Source: Epiperipatus broadwayi (lineage: Eukaryota; Onychophora; Udeonychophora; Euonychophora; Peripatidae). Taken from it: 64,000 nt of DNA. Numbering within the stretch: the first letter of the stretch is position 1; every line of letters begins with the position of its first letter. The stretch is taken from assembly GCA_028023455.1 (NCBI GenBank), contig JAQFVV010000001.1:21442901-21506900 (forward strand). Reading direction: 5' to 3'. A program made the translations under genes and the position numbers. This document shows, one piece after another, positions 14,406 through 27,589 of this stretch. The notes under the pieces are model-generated. The model did not search any database. It was not told the origin of the DNA and saw only the letters and a program-made list of their open reading frames with translations.

Positions 14406-15285
14406 AACATTCTTTAAAATAAAATGTGTGAATTATTTTTAGATCAATTAACCAACAAAATAAAAGCTGGGGACAATTATTTGAAGGGAGATAACCAAAT
14501 TGACTATGTAATGGAGTTACTATATATACTGTTCACCAGGTGCAGAACAAGAGTTATAGTAGGGTTCTTCTGGCAGACATATTATTCCAAGATCTCTCAG
14601 ATATATTCTTCCCATTCTTCCAAGATCACCAGAGAGATTCTTAGAGTGATCCAAGCTTTTTTTAGAATATATTGCATGATCATTACAGGCCAACTAGCCT
14701 TATATTTTAGCCACTGCAAATATTTCATGACTCCAAATTAATGCAGAGGTTACTTCTGCAGACTACTATTTCTATGGAGTACTGACCTAATATTTGAATG
14801 GTGATAGCTACAGTCATTACAGAGAAGATTGAGGTTGCCAAAATCTTGTGGTGTTAATGAGCTCCTGTTGCTTTCAGTTATATGCTGCACTTGCCTCTTA
14901 TTCAGGTCACAATTTAGAAGAAGACATGAACTGTTAAGAAAGAGCATAGAGTCAAGTCTCTACTGAATTCATTCCTAATAAGTAAATAGCAGTTTTCATC
15001 TGATTGCCACAGCATTAACGAACTCAAGATAAAAATTATTTCTATATCCACCAACAAGATAATTATGATGTAGAAGTCCACTTCAGTGCACCCATTCAGC
15101 TCCATCCGAGCCAGTGAAATGTAGCCACCCATGTCCAGCAGATATTGATGATGAATATTGCCTGATCAACATAGTGAAAGAAAGAAATTCTTGCCACCCT
15201 GGTAAATCAATGTGTATAGCACATTCAGAGACCCCAAGTCTGGATGAAGGGTCAAGACACCAGAGGGTAAAATTTGTGTTAATCT
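14406..15285. other. GC-richer unidentified block, possible decayed element
   Basis: This block is visibly less AT-rich than its surroundings and contains short open frames on both strands: 14424-14741 plus (105 residues) and 14914-15132 minus (72 residues, including MGGYISLARMELNGCTEVDF). Neither resembles a family I recognise. No terminal repeats or splice signals stood out. It could be a decayed transposon or an old gene fragment. Confidence 0.25.
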
Positions 15286-16179
15286 TTTAATAGTATTTTC
15301 TTAAATACTACTTATATGTTTATATTATATATCCATAATATGTTTAAAAGCTAATTCTTCTAGAAATCTAATTACATTTCGGTAGTGCATGTACGTTAAA
15401 TCATGTATCCAATAAGTGCAGGATTCTTTAAGTTAGTTATTCCATCACATTTAGTTTAAAATGCACGATTTTAAAATACTATTAAACTATGAAATGAGCG
15501 CAGAAATGAGCATACATGTATGGCTGAATATTTAATGATCTCATATTACTTTTTATATTGCCTAATATATACATGTGGATATAGAACACAGACCACTTCA
15601 TCCAAACATTTTTATGAATTAAGGAAAAACAGATTAAATATTATCTTTTTTTTTATTTGTGCAATTGTTGGTGGGATAATAAGGTTTAAGAAATGTTAAT
15701 TGATATGTGTAATAAATGTTTTATAACTTATTTTATTGTCGAGTGTGATATTTATTTTCTTTCATTTCCTAAAATTATAATAAAGTAAATATATTTCTGA
15801 GAGCAGCTTTAAAATTTCTTTTTATATAACCTGAGATAAAAGAGGACTGAGCATAGCATAATAGGATATGACTTTATCGGGCCTTAGAAAGTTGATATAT
15901 GTTATGTAATGAATTGGTAGTTGTATATCCTTTCAGTTAGTGATTTTCTCTTTCTGGGAGTGGCACATAAAGACATGAATTATTCACGGTCATTGGCATG
16001 GTAATGTAATAATCAACCATGGTTCAATATATTGCTTGATTTATAATGTGCTAATATACATTACATTATAAAATTCATATTTCTATTACAATTATTATTG
16101 AGATCTCACCCTGACGTGGAACAATCACTTCATGCTTGATATGTACACCAAAAGTTAGAATGGAGAGAGGTTCATCCAG
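15286..16179. other. AT-rich DNA, nothing recognised
   Basis: No coding or repeat signal is visible on either strand. It borders the PLE fragment at 16180. Confidence 0.4.
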
Positions 16180-16352
16180 TACAGGAGGATATATATTCTT
16201 AAAAAATTTCACTTGGACATTTGAAATATATAAAATAGATATCCATTTTTAAATATCAATTTTCAACCCCTTTAAATCATTATATCTCTTTATATAAGTA
16301 TTATTAATCTGTTCAATCTTATAACCAACTTTAAGCAATTCCTTGGCAAAAT
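16180..16352 (-). pseudogene. Penelope-like element fragment (linker between RT and GIY-YIG)
   Basis: Read on the minus strand this gives DFAKELLKVGYKIEQIN, then NDLKGLKIDI, stop, KWISILYISNVQVKFFKNIY. The last part aligns with the start of the PLE ORFs at 46-47 kb (KWISMPFISDEQVKFIRKIY), and the preceding part aligns with codons upstream of that ATG (KDLKEINTIIKLKIKISK). It therefore covers the region between reverse transcriptase and GIY-YIG domains of the same or a close PLE family and extends the known part of that ORF upstream. There is one stop. After KNIY the similarity is lost. It is fused to an RTE element at 16352. Confidence 0.55.
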
Positions 16353-18440
16353 CTCATAATCTACATATTCAAAGCATAATAGCAACCCATATTCATTAGT
16401 CCTTTCTATAACTTTTCTTAATACTTGAATATGATCCAACTGTACTAAAACCACTTTTATATTCAACTTGTTTTTTTTTTTTAGTTGGTTAAAATCCAAA
16501 GTTCGCATTAAATAAGTTGTAATTATTTTGGTAAAAATTTGTACAGAACTGATAAAAGAATGATAGACCTGTAAATTCTGATATCTTTTTTATCACCTTT
16601 TTTTACTATTAATATTAATATTGCATTTTTCCAATTATTTGGTACATCTTTATTATTTAGACATTTGGTATATAACTTTGCCAAAAAATTGTCTATTTCT
16701 TCACATGTTTTTTTAAGATATCAACTATAATTTCATCCTTATCTGGAGCTTTTCCCTTCTTCATAAATTTAATTGCATGTCTCACTTCTTCATTTCAAAT
16801 CTTTTTAGTAATAGCTCCATCTTTTTTTCTTATTGCAGAAATGTTTCCTACCAATACCTAGATATTGTTTTGCACTCTTGAGATTTTTATTTTCTTTTAT
16901 AGATTTCTTTCCTAGTTCACAATTATACTTGCTTAATTCATTATCAACTCATTTTCAAACCACTTTACAAAATTCAAGATGTTCAATCCTTCTTAATGCA
17001 TCATTTTTATATATTTTCATTTTTTTTTTCATAAATTTTCTAATCTCAGTAGAAATTTTATTGGACAATTGCTGTTTTTTCTACCAGCTATCTTTGTTGC
17101 AGTTTTAAAAGTGTATCAGTTATTTTTCTATCGATTTCATTCAAATCTAAATCATGTTCAAAATATGTTAATATTTGAAAACAATTTGCAAGTTTTAATT
17201 TAAATTCATTAGAATATTTCTGAAAATTAGGAATATCAATTGTGAATATTGTTTTTTTTAATAATTTTTCTGTCTCTAGTTTTCTATTAACATGGAACTT
17301 ATATCTTACTAATCAATGATCACTTTCAGTGTTAAATTTATTAAGGATATTACAATCTTGAAATATATATTTTCTATCAGTCGGATTGGATGTTTCCATG
17401 TCCATTTGCATTTAACATTTTTTCAAAAAAAGAATTCATAATATAAAATTTTTCTTTTTCTTCAAACTCCACAAGTCTATGTCCTCTCATATTTTTATCA
17501 CCATAACCAAATTTACCTACGCCATTTTCATCCTTTAATTGTTTACCAATTCTAGCACTACAGTCTCCCATGACAATTTTAAAATGTTGTTTGGTTCAAT
17601 CAAAAGCTTTTTGCACATAAATATAAAAATTCTTTACTTCTTCATTACAAAGAAAACTTGATGAGGCAGAAACCTGAATTATCTGCATTTTATATCTGCT
17701 CTTAAGTTGAATAACTAATCTTGCCATTCTGTCTGATACACCATCAATCTCCACAATGTTGTTCTTTTATTTTTTATTTATAATGAATCTTACTGCATTT
17801 GTACTTCCAATGCTTTTTCTTTTGTAATACAGTGCATGCCCACCTTTTAAATCAATTGTCTCTTCACCTTTTTTTCTAATATGAGACAGTTAGTTGTTCT
17901 TCCAATACTTGCAATCTTTCTTCACTTGAAAGTGATATGCAGTTCTAAGTATCTAAATAAATAATTGTCATAATGACAGCCTGGGTCCACAATCAGGAGA
18001 TTCTTAGCACCTTCTGACTTTAGCTACCAACCACTGATTTGGCTGGTGACTTTGCAGGCTCCTGGGAATAAGAACCTTGATTTATTTTTATCTTCCATGA
18101 TTGTAAATATCTATTAAAAGATAAAAAAAATTATTCATACACAATCATTCTGTCTTCAAGAAACATCAACTATTTCAATTTAGAGCTATGAGGCAATTGA
18201 GAAGAAAGACTATGGTGCTCTTGATTTTAAACTCAGAGATAAAAAAAACAATAAATTCACTATGCTGGCTAATGCATGTTGGTTAGCATCCCATCCATGT
18301 TCATATACTATATGATTAATCACATAATAACAACCGCTACAATGACAGGAATGTATGGAATGGACATTAGGAATTTGCCCTGGTCAGTTTTTTTAATGGC
18401 TCCAAGAGGAATCAAAGGGTCCTCTTTCAGTTAACAGCAA
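16353..18440 (-). mobile_element. RTE-type non-LTR retrotransposon, minus strand, 3'-truncated and decayed
   Basis: The 5' end near 18440 (minus-strand TTAACTGAAAGAGGACCC) matches the 5' end of the RTE at 49.07 kb, and the two can be followed together through the 5' leader, endonuclease and first RT motifs. The longest open piece (17571 to 17377) reads MGDCSARIGKQLKDENGVGK, the GDFNARIGK block with Phe-Asn changed to Cys-Ser. The RT part (16508 onward) reaches EYGLLLCFEYVDYE, the first catalytic-Asp motif, then switches abruptly to PLE sequence at about 16352. The rest of the RT and the 3' tail are missing. Stops and frameshifts are frequent. Confidence 0.8.
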
Positions 18441-20266
18441 GTTTTTTTTCTCTAGCTATACCAAATCTATAATAATGTAAATAGGCTAGATAAAATTAAT
18501 AGTGATGTACAAATTAAGTAAGCTAAATCTATAATGTAATTAAATTAGCAAAAATTAAGCATGCTTTATTAATAAAATCATCCAAAATCTATATTGGAAT
18601 AATGTTTAAAATTTATTAATAATAAATTTGTATACTAGATAAATATCAACCTGATTGGATGCCAATATTGTCTACACAATAGAAAATAATATATTTAAAA
18701 ATTATGTCAGATATATTAATTAATAATTTATAATGTATATTCATTCATAAATACCCTTTTATTACTATGTAGTAAGTTTATATTATATTCATGAATGAAT
18801 AAAGTTATTAAGCTTAATGATTAAATATAATTTTATTACAATATTTTATTAACTAGCTCATACCAATGGATGTTCATAAAACATTAGACTCACTTTTAAT
18901 CACTAATGAACTTTAGTACAGTTATAAAATTTATATTATTTTTTTAGTCAAGTGTTATATGATTATGTTTGCAATGAGATTCTAAATTATGATCACTATA
19001 TTATATATCTACTAATTTGAATAAACTCAACTCAAATTTAAGAAGTAATTTTATTCACAAAAATAATAATAAGACCATTAATAAATATACTGTAATAATT
19101 TAAATTAATATATCATAGGATATTATATCTGTTTAAACTATAAGATGGCTCAAGATATTATTTTTTAAACCACAAGAAAATATTCACTTATCTATTATCT
19201 CTAATATATATATCTATATATATAAATCATATCAAAGATATTAATTTCTTACAGTTTGGCTACCAAGCATTTATCAGCAAACTAAACAAATTATTTAATA
19301 AAATATATTATGGTTACTTAAATATAAATTTAGATTTATTACGATTTTCTTTTATTAATTAAACATTTATATTTACTCTCAAACATCCATATGTTAGACA
19401 ATCTTTATTAAATCAAATATAATTACATAAACAAAATATACAACATGTTTTATCAAATGGGAAGATACTGATCAATGTCTATACACAAAAGTTTCATTAT
19501 CGTTTTATTATTTTTCATGGAGAAAATTTACAAAATGAATCCCTGAAATAATGTATGTTAAAACACAACAATTGCCAAAAAGAGTTTGTTTCTTTTTAAA
19601 AGAATCTGTAGTTTATTTAGCAAAATAATTTTTAATGACCATGATAAGATTTCACACTTTAAATAATGTTAAGTATCAATTATTTATTTATCCTTTTAAA
19701 AAAATGATTAAATGGTTATTTAGATTTCTAATTATTTTATTTGAAATTATAATCATTAACAATACCATTTATTTTCTTGGTTAGCAACAAATATATAAAT
19801 GCAGTTAAATTTGTCCTGCCTTTTTGTAAAAACTTATAATTATTCCATTTAGCAAATTATTATTATTTTTAATCCTTGGTAAAGTATTGATTTGCTTGTT
19901 GGCACTCATATATACATACTATATATATGGTTTTAAATAAGCATTTTAAAAAACTTTTTTTTCCAGAATGCTACTAAAACAATTTTCATTTTAGTTGTTA
20001 TTTCAAATTCCTCTCAATGTCTAAATTGTCTTTGAAGCAAATGTCAATTTTTCTGTCTACATTTCCATTATATCATAGTTCAGATAAGACATTTTAATAT
20101 ATGTATATCACTTTTTTTTAAAAAAGTAATGCTTAATTCATTATATTAACTGAATGGTCAGATACATTATGTATATAGAGAGAAACAAATAAGTAAGAGT
20201 GTCTCAACTTAAAATCATAGGCTTATATATCCTGTGTTTGATTATGTATTAATGAGATCATTTTAC
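18441..20266. other. AT-rich DNA, nothing recognised
   Basis: No gene or repeat family could be supported on either strand. Confidence 0.4.
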
Positions 20267-20325
20267 TATCATTAATATAATAACTGAAACACAGGCTTGT
20301 TATATACCTGTGGCTATATATATGT

Positions 20326-20705
20326 AATATAGGGTATATGAGCACAGACTTTCACACCACCCACCTCTCTCCACTTTATCTAATAACACTGATACACCTA
20401 AACACATATATGCTGAAAAGATAAATAATCACCAATATACCAATATAGTTGGAGTGAGGAGTGGATTGAAGCCTGTCCATTAAACTATGAGGATAGTCTA
20501 TCTTAATATATATCTGAGCACTTATACTATATATGTGTGTAAATATGATAGTCTGGACCAACTGATGATTGCTGGTTTAGCATGAAATACGTATATTGGT
20601 GATTATTTATCTTTTCAGCATATATGTGTTTAGGTGTATCAGTGTTATTAGATAGAGTGGAGAGAGGTGGGTGGTGTGAAAGTCTGTGCTCATATACCCT
20701 ATATT
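20326..20705. repeat. Foldback/MITE-like inverted repeat with 114-bp arms
   Basis: The left arm 20326-20439 and right arm 20592-20705 are reverse complements with one difference noticed (T or C in CCACTYTATC), around a 152-bp spacer. The 12-mer TATCATTAATAT occurs just left (20267-20278) and immediately right (20705-20716), as a target-site duplication would, but about 47 bp of unpaired DNA separates the left copy from the left arm. No coding capacity is present. It is probably a non-autonomous DNA element or a recent inverted duplication; I saw no second copy in the window. Confidence 0.75.
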
Positions 20706-21439
20706 ATCATTAATATTGTAACTCAAAGTTTACTCTTTTTATTCAAAAGATAAATATTGCACTTTAATTAGAGTTCATTTGAATAAACATCAGGTCTCAA
20801 ACAATATGCCTTTTTTTAAATTTTAAAACAAAATAATAACAACATTTAATTTTTTTAAAAAAAAAATACATTTGTTTGTTTTAAAAGATCATTACAAATA
20901 ATATATTTTTAAATAACAACTATTACTTTTACAACATTCACAATTCAAAATCTATACAATAATCTCATATTTAAACAATAACCCAAACATGCACCTATAT
21001 TTACACATACATGTCAGAATGTAATTTGTTATTTACCTAAACTTACTGTTTTTAAAATGTGTGAATAGACAAAACATAAATGTAGCCTTTATTAAAATAT
21101 GCATATCTTTACATTTATAAATAGTTTTATAATAAAATTATAAATTTATTGCATATTATTCTTAAATATAAAAAAAAAATCAATTGTGAATTACTTTTAA
21201 AAATATAAAAATAAAAACAAATCACAAATTGTTGTTTGTATATGGATTTGTCTATAATAACTCCAAAATTCAAGATAAAACATTGCTTGACAACTTTAAA
21301 TAATCAATAGCCTATATAACCATAACAATAAAAATTATATATATATATACAATAATACTTATTTAAAATCTAATTGAGGATGATATAATATATATGATCA
21401 TATCACAGAACAATCTCATTCTAAAACATTACTCTGATT

Positions 21440-21790
21440 TATTTTCCAGTCAGACTATTAACTTCAACCGCCTCTTACAAGGCATCTCGTCAACATCTGA
21501 TGTCACTCTAACTCTGCTAGTTCTTATGCTAAAATATTCGTTTGACAGGTATTGATTAGGTTTTTAAAAGTTCTGTAAGATGGTGCCCTCTTCCGAATTA
21601 TTTTACAAGTAAAAAATCAAAAAAACCGCATTTAAAACTAAACAAAGAAAGAACATTGTCAGTGATTGGTTGTCAGCCAGCTCTCAGCCGAAAAAGACAT
21701 TCTGATTGGCTGGAAAGAACAAAGAAACTGCCTGATCAAAGAAAATAAAGAAAAACGCTGAGATTTTCATTTTGAATGCAATTTAAGTAT
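21440..21790. promoter_or_regulatory. Possible promoter-like block with paired CCAAT (ATTGG) boxes
   Basis: A locally GC-richer stretch contains ATTGG at 21665 and 21705, 40 bp apart, in otherwise very AT-rich DNA. Paired inverted CCAAT boxes occur in animal promoters (NF-Y sites). No TATA box, exon or coding start could be tied to them, so this is only a candidate. Confidence 0.15.
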
Positions 21791-22488
21791 TAAAAAAATA
21801 TAATTTGAGAAATTAAACTAGTTTTTTAAAAAATATACCAAAAAAACAAAATTATTTTAGAAAAATATTGAAGATTTTAGTAAAAATATTTAAGATTTAG
21901 CAAAAAGAAATCTTTACTTTTCGATAATAACGTAAAATTGAAAAAAAGCGTTTGCGTCAGCACATTTTTGTTTAGACATTCGCTTTATATTTGCCGAAAT
22001 TGAATATATTTTATAATAAATAAATAGCAATTTATTTTTGAAAGAACTTTCGTTCTCTTTCATAACCTGAAAAATTAGTAATATACTTTTTATAAACGTA
22101 TCTGAGTTGAATTTAATATTATAGGCGAATATGTTTTAACAATAGGCTTTGTCTTCAGTTTGTGAGTTGGCCAATTAAAAGATTTGATTTTTACCCCATA
22201 CAACCAATAATATAATTAGTGGTTTAAGGGTTAACACATCATTTTGATAAACTTGCAAATAGAATTTTAATTTTTATTCTATCATTCATTCCTCCTTTAT
22301 CAGGCTGAAATAAAAGACATTAATAAATGAAAAATAAAATTTCAATTTGCAATTTTATTAAAAATGATATATAATGAATCTGAATGAAAAATAATTCTAT
22401 CATATTGGAAAAAGTATGTTCTGTAATATGATTATAATCCTGTGCATTACATATTCACACAGTAGCAAAAGTTATTTATGTGCTGTTG

Positions 22489-22491
<3 letters not shown>

Positions 22492-22558
<67 letters not shown>
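22492..22558. repeat. (TA)n microsatellite
   Basis: A pure alternating AT tract of about 67 bp, fully self-complementary. Confidence 0.95.
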
Positions 22559-22559
<1 letters not shown>

Positions 22560-22560
22560 T

Positions 22561-23110
22561 TAAATACAAATGTTTTTAAATAGTAAATGCTGTTATAGTA
22601 AATAATTCATACTCTCATGTCAGTATTTAATAATACAATAACAAAAAAGTCCATTGATCTATTGATTCTTTTTGTGTATAAAGAACATTGTCTTGAATAC
22701 TTAAGGCAAAGAATGTAAATATTAATGAATTCAATTATTTATTGTAATTTTTTTATTAAACGGATTGATTTTTTATTTAACAAAGTAAATAAATTCATTC
22801 TTATTTTAAATTTTGTAATTTGTTTTGTTTTTTATTTTAATGTTTTTCATATTACTAATAATGGCAGAGTATCAAAGTATTACATGTATTTATAATGTTA
22901 AACACAATAATTTTTTAATAAAAATGCTTTTACAGCAAATAATACACATTCCCACTTTAATATTCAACAACCCAATAACAAAAAAGTACTTCCACTTTCC
23001 TATTGGTTTTTTTTTGTATATAAATAAGATTGTCTAAAATAATTAAAACAAAGAGTATGAACATCAGTCAATCCAATTATTTTTATAGGATATTTATAAA
23101 ACAGATTGAA
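22561..23110 (+). repeat. Old direct duplication, period about 338 bp
   Basis: Segments 22561-22790 and about 22899-23110 can be aligned by eye in the same order: TAAATAC/TAAACAC, AATAACAAAAAAGT, then AACATTGTCT/AAGATTGTCT, then CAATTATTTA/CAATTATTTT. Divergence is substantial, so it is an old duplication. It starts right after the (TA)n tract. The 70-residue frame at 22825-23037 falls within it and shows no motif. Confidence 0.5.
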
Positions 23111-25429
23111 ATGAAAGTGTATATTATTTACTGTAATAGGATTTACTATTTAAGAAACAATTGTATTTAACATTAAATGTATATTATAATGATATAAATT
23201 ATGGTTTTGGATTATTATGCCCCATGAATTGGACAAGCCAATTTCTGTAATAGTAATAATTAAAATATATTCAACTATTATTAGGTAAATAATAATCTAA
23301 TAGATTTGGACCTGAATTTTATAACACAATCAATAAACTATTATTATCTCATGTAACTGATTCAATTCAAACCACATATTAGGGTGTCAATTTTTGGGTC
23401 AGTATAAAGATATTAAAATGATCATCTAGATAGTAAATTTTGTAAGAGTATAAAGATATATAAATTGAAATAAATAATTTTCTTAAGACCAAGTTGAGAT
23501 AAATTTTATTAGCACAAAAATCCTAACTAATGATTAAATAAATATATTTATGAAAGTTCAAATAACATTAATCAACAATTTTTATCACTTTAAACTAAAA
23601 TGAATATACTAGCTTCATCAGTTGGTGTTTAATAAAATGTTAGTTTAACTTTTACTAATTATTTATTATAATCAATAAAACGTAACTGATGAAATGCTAC
23701 AATAATACAATAAATTAAAATATGTAGGTGTTTATTCAATGTTTTAGCTAGATAATATTTAATATACAAATAAATTATGTAGAGACTTTTAAAGCTAATA
23801 TTAAAATATCATGTAATAAATAAACTATGAAGAATCACAAAACTCAATTTTAATTAATAAAAATAAAATGTATTAATATAATTAAATAAATAAAAATATA
23901 TATGTTAATAAACAAATAAAATAATCTTTGATATGCTATTTGATTATAAATTAATTATCTGTTTAATTTATTGCATATATTGTATAAATTTTATTTCTAT
24001 GTATCTAGAAATTTCTGCAAATAATACACTAATAATATTATTTTGATATATATATATAAATTTTAACTAAGTATGTTTTGTTTGTTTCCTCTTTTTTACA
24101 ATTATAATGTGAAGCTATTAAATTAAGTACAAAATTATGATATAATCAAAATATATTAAAATATATACTGTCACAAAAACAATTCATGATTTCTTATATC
24201 CAAGATCTATTTCTCTTTACATATATAATGAAAACAAATATACTATAAAATTTTAAATATGACCAGTCCAATCTTTTACTTTCCCTCAAAGTAGACGTAT
24301 TTCCTACTAAGGGACCTTTTTCAGGCATTGACATTAAAATGAGTATGGGAAGTCCAGCACATCAAATCTATTATTATTATTGAGAGACATGTTTTGGCTA
24401 GAGGGCCAACATTTCTCTCATTATCTACCTGTATATACCAGGGATTTCTTTTTTAGCAAAGCCAGCCAGAGGTTCGTAACAGACCTCATTTATTCTTTTG
24501 TTGTAATCTGTAATATCATACTGCCTTTATCATTTTATATATATATATTTACAAACCTGAAATGCTCTCTGCCGTGATGGCACATCCTTCACAAACCAAT
24601 CCCGTTAATTATTAAATCTGATTATCTAATTTAAAATGAACTATTTTGCTTTCCACACTCATTATAGACAACTGATTTAAATATAATAGTGTTTTAAATA
24701 CACATCGCTCATGTATTGTTATTTATATATAGAATAGATTTATTTGTAATTTCTTAAAGAGGGCTAATGATATTTTATTGCTGATTGGTTCTTGGCAGAC
24801 CAATTAACAAATTTTACATTGTTATCAAAGCTGCATCAAAACGAAGCACAGATCCTGTCTTCATAAATCGTCTCTTCATAGATCTTTGTCATGAAGGAAC
24901 GAGCTCGGACAAAGGAAAGTATAATTTATAAATGATAAAAATGAAATCTAAACTCTTAAATTTAAAATCTTTGAACTTTATTTGTTTTTAAAAATGAACT
25001 ATAAACTTTCTTTCCTGAACAAACCTGAACTTTATCTTTTATAAACTTTGCCATTTTAAACTCTGATTAAAAGTTAATGTAATCTCTTAAAATATGTATT
25101 GTTTTTTTTTATTCGTGTTTAATAAGATCTGTTTGTAATGGGGCAGGGGTTTGCGATTGCAAACTTAAATTTAAAGATGAAAACACTTATCGTTATTTGT
25201 GCATTATTAAATTTTAAAAATAGGTTAAAAATAGTATTTGTAAAAAAAAAATAATAATAAGTTAAATATAATGTGTCATTTTAAAAATGATTTAAAACCG
25301 TAAACTAAAGATTTTTTTTAAAAAATCAAATTAATAAAATGATTTAAATGTTAGTTGAGTGTAGATGGCTGCTAGACTTATTTAAATATATGTTAGTTTT
25401 AAAGGGGTTTTGATTTCTATTTGTTTCGT
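23111..25429. other. AT-rich DNA, weak exon-like spot only
   Basis: No gene is supported. Near 24785 an ATTGG box precedes, by about 105 bp, an ATG at 24891 opening ten codons (MKERARTKE then a split codon) before GTATAA, a possible splice donor. This is too short to call. Confidence 0.25.
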
Positions 25430-25910
25430 AGTTGTGTCACTGCTGGTGGAGAGATATATGGATGTTTATATCAATGTATTGTGAAGTGTGTTAGCACCTA
25501 GGGTGACGAGTCCAACTGAATGCATGATCCCAAAGAGATAGTCATATTGTTGAAATGAACACAGACATATTTCCTGTGCCATTGATCCATTCCAGCTCTA
25601 TGGATTGGGAGGATAAGCACGGCAAGATAGACCACTCTCCCATCCATACAAAGCGTTATTTTTATTATATTACATGCATGATTCCTTCACCAGACATATG
25701 TTCATTTTCTGTACTGGATGAAGAACACGTTTTCTCCAATAATATTATGCTGTTCAAATGCACATCCCTGTCAGCATGATTCTATGCTAATATGTTCACA
25801 TTGCATTGGTTGCTGATATATATCTGGAAGCGAGCATTGGTGTGGCTGCGGACTTTTAGCCTGGAATCAAATATTTGAAAATCTTTTTAGTGCGTCATCT
25901 GGGTATCTCA
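25430..25910. other. GC-richer unidentified block with a 74-residue frame
   Basis: Base composition is less AT-rich than the neighbours over about 480 bp. One plus-strand frame (25555-25779) reads 74 residues starting MNTDIFPVPLIHSSSMDWED and has no motif I recognise. It could be an untranslated exon, a non-coding RNA or a decayed repeat. Nothing shows translation. Confidence 0.2.
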
Positions 25911-26639
25911 TCTATATGCAACATTTCTAAGATTAAAAATAAAAGTTAAAACAAATAAAAATAATAGTAAATAATAATGAAACAAACATTTTTTTTATAT
26001 AATTATTTTTCAAATTTGTGTGTCATCACTTATATATATACGTAAATAAAATCTTTTTGTGTTATTAATACTAACTGATTGTTTTTATTATTCTTTATTA
26101 TTAAAAATATATTTTAATAAATATATAAGTTTCTGTGTCTACTTGAGCTAGTGACTAGGGCTGGCGGTCGTGATCTTAAAAGTGCGTATCTGTCTACTTT
26201 ATAAATTTTCTAGCTTCAGATAACCTAGTGGTGCCCTCTGTAGCCCAGATTACGGTAAGGCTGGTAACTTCATCACCCATTCCCGACCATTATCAATGGT
26301 GACCCAATGAAAGGGCATCAAAAAGAAGTAGGTTAATGAAAGAAAAAAAAATAAAAGAAATTAGCATGAATTTTTTTTTGAGAAAATAAATGAATATATA
26401 CACGTTCATACTCGCTTAAAGATGAGGACATTAAGAAAAATAGGTAGAAGGTAGGATTCATTTCAATATATATATATAAAACATTTATATATTTAATTTT
26501 ATATTGTTAGCTCCAGTTTTATTGTCATAAAGAATAGGGATTAAAGACCTAGCATTTATACCTACCCAACAAACATGGATAGTATACAAATTATTTAACC
26601 CAATTTTGTTTGCAGAATCTATTACACCAATGCTTAGTA

Positions 26640-26900
26640 TTAACAACCAGACAATTACTCAGAAAGTTTAGATTATAGAAATGGAACTAAAGTACTTAGA
26701 CTTTCTGCTGAAAATAAAAATGTGGGCATTGCCTACTTTCCATTTTATGAAGTGTAGAAGATACATTAATAATACAGATGCAATATGCTCACTTAGTCAG
26801 AAAGATGAAACTCACTTTCACTTATTCTATATCTGTCAGAGACTTGATTGTAAACATTCTTTAATACCAGCATTGTACAAGAATCTGAATACTTTTTTCC
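26640..26900 (+). pseudogene. L1-like ORF2 C-terminal fragment
   Basis: The frame beginning at 26681 reads KYLDFLLKIKMWALPTFHF, then ICSLSQKDETHFHLFYICQR. It aligns with the fragment at 55.6 kb (KHIDFIIKFNLKALPTNHF, LCSLCKVADETIKHFFTACP) and with CGLCHRAEETLSHLIYHC of copy 2. One metal-binding Cys has become Ser (CSLC to CSLS). No flanking RT or tail is recognised. It is an old 5'-truncated relic of the same lineage. Confidence 0.6.
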
Positions 26901-27382
26901 AATATCTTGTGAATATTTTTGCTAAAGATTTTTTCCCCAAGCATTCATGCTATCACATATATATTTTACTTCATATAGTACATGAGATGCATATATATAT
27001 ATTGTGACAGAATGGGTTCAAACCCAGTCACAAATAAATTATTTAATCGGTAAACATATATAGATGTAGATATATATAATATTTAATTTTGTTTATTATG
27101 TGGTGGTGGTTACAAATACATAAACACAGGGGGAGGGACTCTGTCATTTTAAATGATATATATGTGTGTGTGTGACAAATGCGTGTATGAATAAATTAAG
27201 TAGTGAAAAGAGAGAAATGAGATTTTTGTTTCACGTTGAAAAAACTAGAGTTTTCCGGCAGAATGAGATTTTATTTTCTGTTATATTACAATAGAAGCTA
27301 TGACACGAGTTTTCACACATCTAACAGATCTAGTTATTCCACATTAAAAATCAGAAGTGAGATAAAAAAGAAGCTTCTAGAA

Positions 27383-27403
27383 CCAATGGAGGGGGCTATA
27401 AAA
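27383..27403 (+). promoter_or_regulatory. CCAAT plus TATA box
   Basis: CCAATGG at 27383 and TATAAAA at 27397-27403, the latter preceded by a G run (GGGGGCTATAAAAG), form the clearest Pol II core promoter in the window. A start site would be expected near 27428. Confidence 0.45.
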
Positions 27404-27523
27404 GTGAGCCACCCAGAATGCATAGGATCTTTTTCCGGCAGAGCTACAACAATGAACACCTAAACGGTTTTAATATTTAAAATATATAATGGCGATTTTA
27501 AAAGAAATGTCGGGGTAAGAGAA

Positions 27524-27589
27524 GCCGCATCGGATTCAGGCCCCTGATCCCAACCTGCTGCAGCTGCCTCAATAAAACTATGATGCGGC
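27524..27589 (+). other. Stem-loop enclosing a poly(A) signal
   Basis: GCCGCATC (27524-27531) pairs perfectly with GATGCGGC (27582-27589). AATAAA (27571-27576) lies in the loop. GC content is far above the surroundings. In an LTR this would sit in R and could affect 3' processing; that role is inference. Confidence 0.5.

Noticed and set aside
14424-14741. 105-residue frame as a host gene
   Set aside because: No recognisable domain, and the surrounding block has competing frames on the other strand.
24891-24924. Short first exon (MKERARTKE) with GTATAA donor
   Set aside because: Ten codons and a weak donor; no second exon found.
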